DNA of 64,000 nucleotides from an uncultured Flavobacteriales bacterium (lineage in GTDB: Bacteria; Bacteroidota; Bacteroidia; Flavobacteriales; BACL11), in the NCBI GenBank assembly GCA_943789505.1, contig CALSUJ010000001.1, forward strand, positions 992,001-1,056,000. The letters are read 5' to 3'. This document shows, piece after piece, positions 61,954-64,000 of the stretch. Under the pieces are notes generated by a model. That model did not search any database. It was not told the origin of the DNA and worked only from the letters and a program-made list of their open reading frames with translations. Within the stretch, counting starts at the first letter, position 1. Each line of letters starts with the position of its first letter. Position numbers and translations under genes: made by a program.

Positions 61954-62767
61954 AGGCCTGCTTCTGATAAAATAACAGCCATTTCTTGCTGTAATTTTTT
62001 AGCTTGTACTTTTGCTTTTTGTGCAAAATCAACATCATTTCCAGCATAGATAATTCCTCTAGAAGAATTAACTAATAAACCACAATCTGAATTTAATCCA
62101 TATTTTGCGACATCCTTAAGGCTACCACCTTGAGCCCCAACACCAGGAACTAATAAAAAGTGGTTTGGAACAATCGCTCTTATTTCTAAAAGTTCTTCAG
62201 TCCTTGTAGCACCTACAACATACATCATATTTTCATCCGAACCCCACTGTTTTGAAGTCTCAAGTACTTGTTTAAACAATTGCTTTCCATTTTCATCTTC
62301 TATCTTTTGAAAATCCAATCCTCCTTTATTGGATGTAAGTGCTAAAACAATAGCCCATTTATCTTCAAATTCTAAGAATGGAGTAACAGAATCCGATCCC
62401 ATATAAGGAGCAACTGTTACCGAATCAAAGCTCATGTTTTCGAAAAATGCCTTTGCATACATATAGATGTATTGCCAATATCACCTCTTTTAGCATCCGC
62501 AATAGTAAAAATGTCATTAGGAATATAATCTAAAGTCTTTTGTAAAGAATTCCAACCACTTACACCCAAACTTTCGTAAAAAGCAATATTTGGCTTATAA
62601 GCTACACACAAATCCTTAGTAGCATCAATTATTTGTTTATTGAACTCAAAAACAGGATCTTCCAAATCCAACAAATGAGTTGGTATTTTTCTAATATCTG
62701 TATCCAAACCAATACACAAGAATGATTTTTTTTTCTTAATCTGATATATGAGCTCTTGTCTAGTCAT
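61950..62767 (-). CDS. pyrF: orotidine 5'-phosphate decarboxylase (one-base deletion)
   Basis: Last step of UMP synthesis. About 272 residues when repaired, the longer PyrF form. Visible: [14 protein letters not shown], the catalytic [21 protein letters not shown], and C-terminal [11 protein letters not shown] with NSSRGI. The frame breaks near 62455: [12 protein letters not shown] continues as nonsense ([10 protein letters not shown]), whereas adding one base gives [22 protein letters not shown]. Start ATG 62767 overlaps the prfA stop by eight bases. Confidence 0.92.
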
Positions 62768-63839
62768 TTGCTGAGGAACCCACTTTTAGTTTTTCAGCAT
62801 TTTCAGCCAATTGTAATTCATCAATAAATTCTTGAATATCACCACCCATAACATTTTGCAAGTTATATTTAGTAAGTCCAATTCTATGCTCAGTAACTCT
62901 ACCTTGGGGGTAATTATAGGTTCTAATTTTTGCTGATCTATCCCCTGAAGAAACCATAGTTTTTCTATGTTTAGCATCTTCCTCCAATTTTTTCTGCAAT
63001 TCAATTTCATAAATACGAGAACGCAATACCTTCAATGCTTTATCGTAATTTTTAAGTTGTGATTTCTGATCTTGACATTGTGCAACAACCCCAGTTGGAA
63101 TATGAGTTAAACGCACAGCTGAATAAGTTGTATTTACCGACTGACCACCAGGACCAGAAGAACAATAAGTATCTTTACGAATATCAGACGGTAATAATTC
63201 TATATCAAATTCCTCAGCTTCAGGTAGTACAATAACAGTAGCCGCTGAAGTATGAACCCTACCTTGTGTTTCTGTTTGAGGAACCCTTTGCACCCTATGC
63301 ACTCCACTCTCAAACTTCATTTGCCCATAAACATCTTCTCCTGAAATATTGACAATAATCTCTTTATAACCTCCTGATGTTCCATCAGCAACATCTACAA
63401 GTTCCGTTTTCCAACCTCTTGATTGTGCAAATGCTGTATACATTCTATATAAATCTCCAGCAAAAATACTAGCTTCATCTCCACCTGCTCCAGCTCTAAT
63501 TTCCATTACTGCATTTTTAGCATCAGCAGGATCTTGAGGAATTAAAAGCACTTTAATCTCCTCATCCATTTCCTCTTTCCTAGGCAAATTTTCATCCAAA
63601 TCCATTTTTGCCATTTCCTTCATTTCAGGATCATCAGTAGTTGAAACAATTTCTTTTGCCTCAGCAATATTTCCTACTAAATCTCTATATTCTTTATATG
63701 CCTTAATAATAGGGTCAAGATCCTTATATTCCTTGCTTAATTGAATAAATACTTTCATATCATTCATTGCATCAGGAGAAGAAATTAATCGTTCTACCTC
63801 ATTATACCTGTCATTAATAGCTGATAATTTATCTAACAT
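62760..63839 (-). CDS. prfA: peptide chain release factor 1
   Basis: 359 residues. Domain order is normal, with the codon-recognition tripeptide PQT (187-189, PxT of RF1 that reads UAA and UAG) and the catalytic GGQ loop [19 protein letters not shown] (Gly-Gly-Gln at 231-233). Start ATG 63839 overlaps the purM stop by 11 bases and the gene overlaps pyrF by eight, so purM-prfA-pyrF form a compact operon. Confidence 0.96.
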   Translation of the reverse strand: MLDKLSAINDRYNEVERLISSPDAMNDMKVFIQLSKEYKDLDPIIKAYKEYRDLVGNIAEAKEIVSTTDDPEMKEMAKMDLDENLPRKEEMDEEIKVLLIPQDPADAKNAVMEIRAGAGGDEASIFAGDLYRMYTAFAQSRGWKTELVDVADGTSGGYKEIIVNISGEDVYGQMKFESGVHRVQRVPQTETQGRVHTSAATVIVLPEAEEFDIELLPSDIRKDTYCSSGPGGQSVNTTYSAVRLTHIPTGVVAQCQDQKSQLKNYDKALKVLRSRIYEIELQKKLEEDAKHRKTMVSSGDRSAKIRTYNYPQGRVTEHRIGLTKYNLQNVMGGDIQEFIDELQLAENAEKLKVGSSAND

Positions 63840-64000
63840 GTGAATATATATAAGTTCCGAATTCGGAATTAATAGTTAATTTTTTTCCTTTAAAAGCTTC
63901 TACTCTACCAATAATCTTAGCCTCAACATTAAAAGATTCTGAAATAGCAATAATATCTTCAGCAATTTCCTTAGGAACATATAACTCCATTCTATGCCCC
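63829..64000 (-). CDS. purM: C-terminal part of phosphoribosylformylglycinamidine cyclo-ligase (PurM), partial
   Basis: Only the last 56 codons are inside the window: [20 protein letters not shown], then [15 protein letters not shown] and [14 protein letters not shown] before the TAA at 63831-63829. The GHRxE-Y, A.II..S..F, A.IIGRVE pattern is the Bacteroidota PurM tail (AIR synthase, step five of purine synthesis). The rest lies beyond 64000. It overlaps the prfA start. Confidence 0.7.
   Translation of the reverse strand, partial: GHRMELYVPKEIAEDIIAISESFNVEAKIIGRVEAFKGKKLTINSEFGTYIYSHVR

Overview
The window reads as a piece of a low-GC (about one third G+C by eye) Bacteroidota chromosome, most likely order Flavobacteriales. 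The reasons are type IX secretion (T9SS) C-terminal sorting domains on several exported proteins, a futalosine-pathway menaquinone enzyme (MqnE), the stand-alone PurL, a 63-residue S21, DUF3822 and DUF3467 proteins, a TonB-dependent receptor with a carboxypeptidase-regulatory-like N-terminus, almost no Shine-Dalgarno sequences, and promoters of the Bacteroidota type (TTTG, about 19 bases, TAnnTTTG). MqnE rather than the classical Men route hints at a family outside the Flavobacteriaceae. Most of the window is core genome. There is no phage, insertion sequence, CRISPR array or rRNA.

Layout. 0-2.8 kb: small secreted protein and priA on the minus strand. 2.9-9.1 kb: a plus-strand run with an MbnP-like lipoprotein, its MauG/MbnH-like di-haem partner, two M43 metalloproteases and mqnE. 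9.1-12.7 kb: rluD, a T9SS protein and a PASTA protein (minus), divergent from ddl. 14.4-16.8 kb: rny, a 6S-like RNA, zapA and a coiled-coil gene. 16.9-21.6 kb: an M23 peptidase, then arsC and a TonB receptor diverging from a shared inverted repeat. 21.6-24.7 kb: purL, an orphan T9SS tail and an acyltransferase. 24.8-31.9 kb: mostly plus-strand housekeeping genes (DUF3822, rsmD, coaD, tlpA-like, hupE-like, rdgB, rlmH, nadC, yihY-like). 32-36.1 kb: an M1 peptidase joined to a possible beta-barrel, then galE. 36.2-39.3 kb: a very AT-rich patch with an unrecognised regulator-like protein, a WecA/MraY-family transferase and a membrane protein. 39.7-41.4 kb: pruA.

41.4-56.2 kb is the conserved translation/transcription block read on the minus strand: rpsU, xer, hpf, tRNA-Thr(UGU)-Tyr-Gly-Thr(GGU), tuf, tRNA-Trp, secE, nusG, rplK, rplA, rplJ, rplL, rpoB, rpoC, DUF3467. 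56.3-64 kb holds an acyl-CoA dehydrogenase, apt, an alanine/sodium symporter, a sugar-nucleotide reductase, three tiny PspC-related membrane genes, a broken ydcF-like gene, pyrF, prfA and the 3' end of purM.

Two cautions. Reading frames break at single-base indels in five otherwise well-conserved genes: the M1 peptidase, pruA, rpoC (seven times), ydcF-like (at least seven) and pyrF. Because rpoC is essential and the protein sequence around each break is intact, these look like sequence errors, and most are insertions. The most interesting biology is the MbnP/MbnH-like pair, whose first gene has a (AAT)10 leader and a methionine-rich tail. Next are the palindromic element between arsC and the TonB receptor, the M1-barrel fusion, the regulator-like protein at 36-37.6 kb and the PspC trio.
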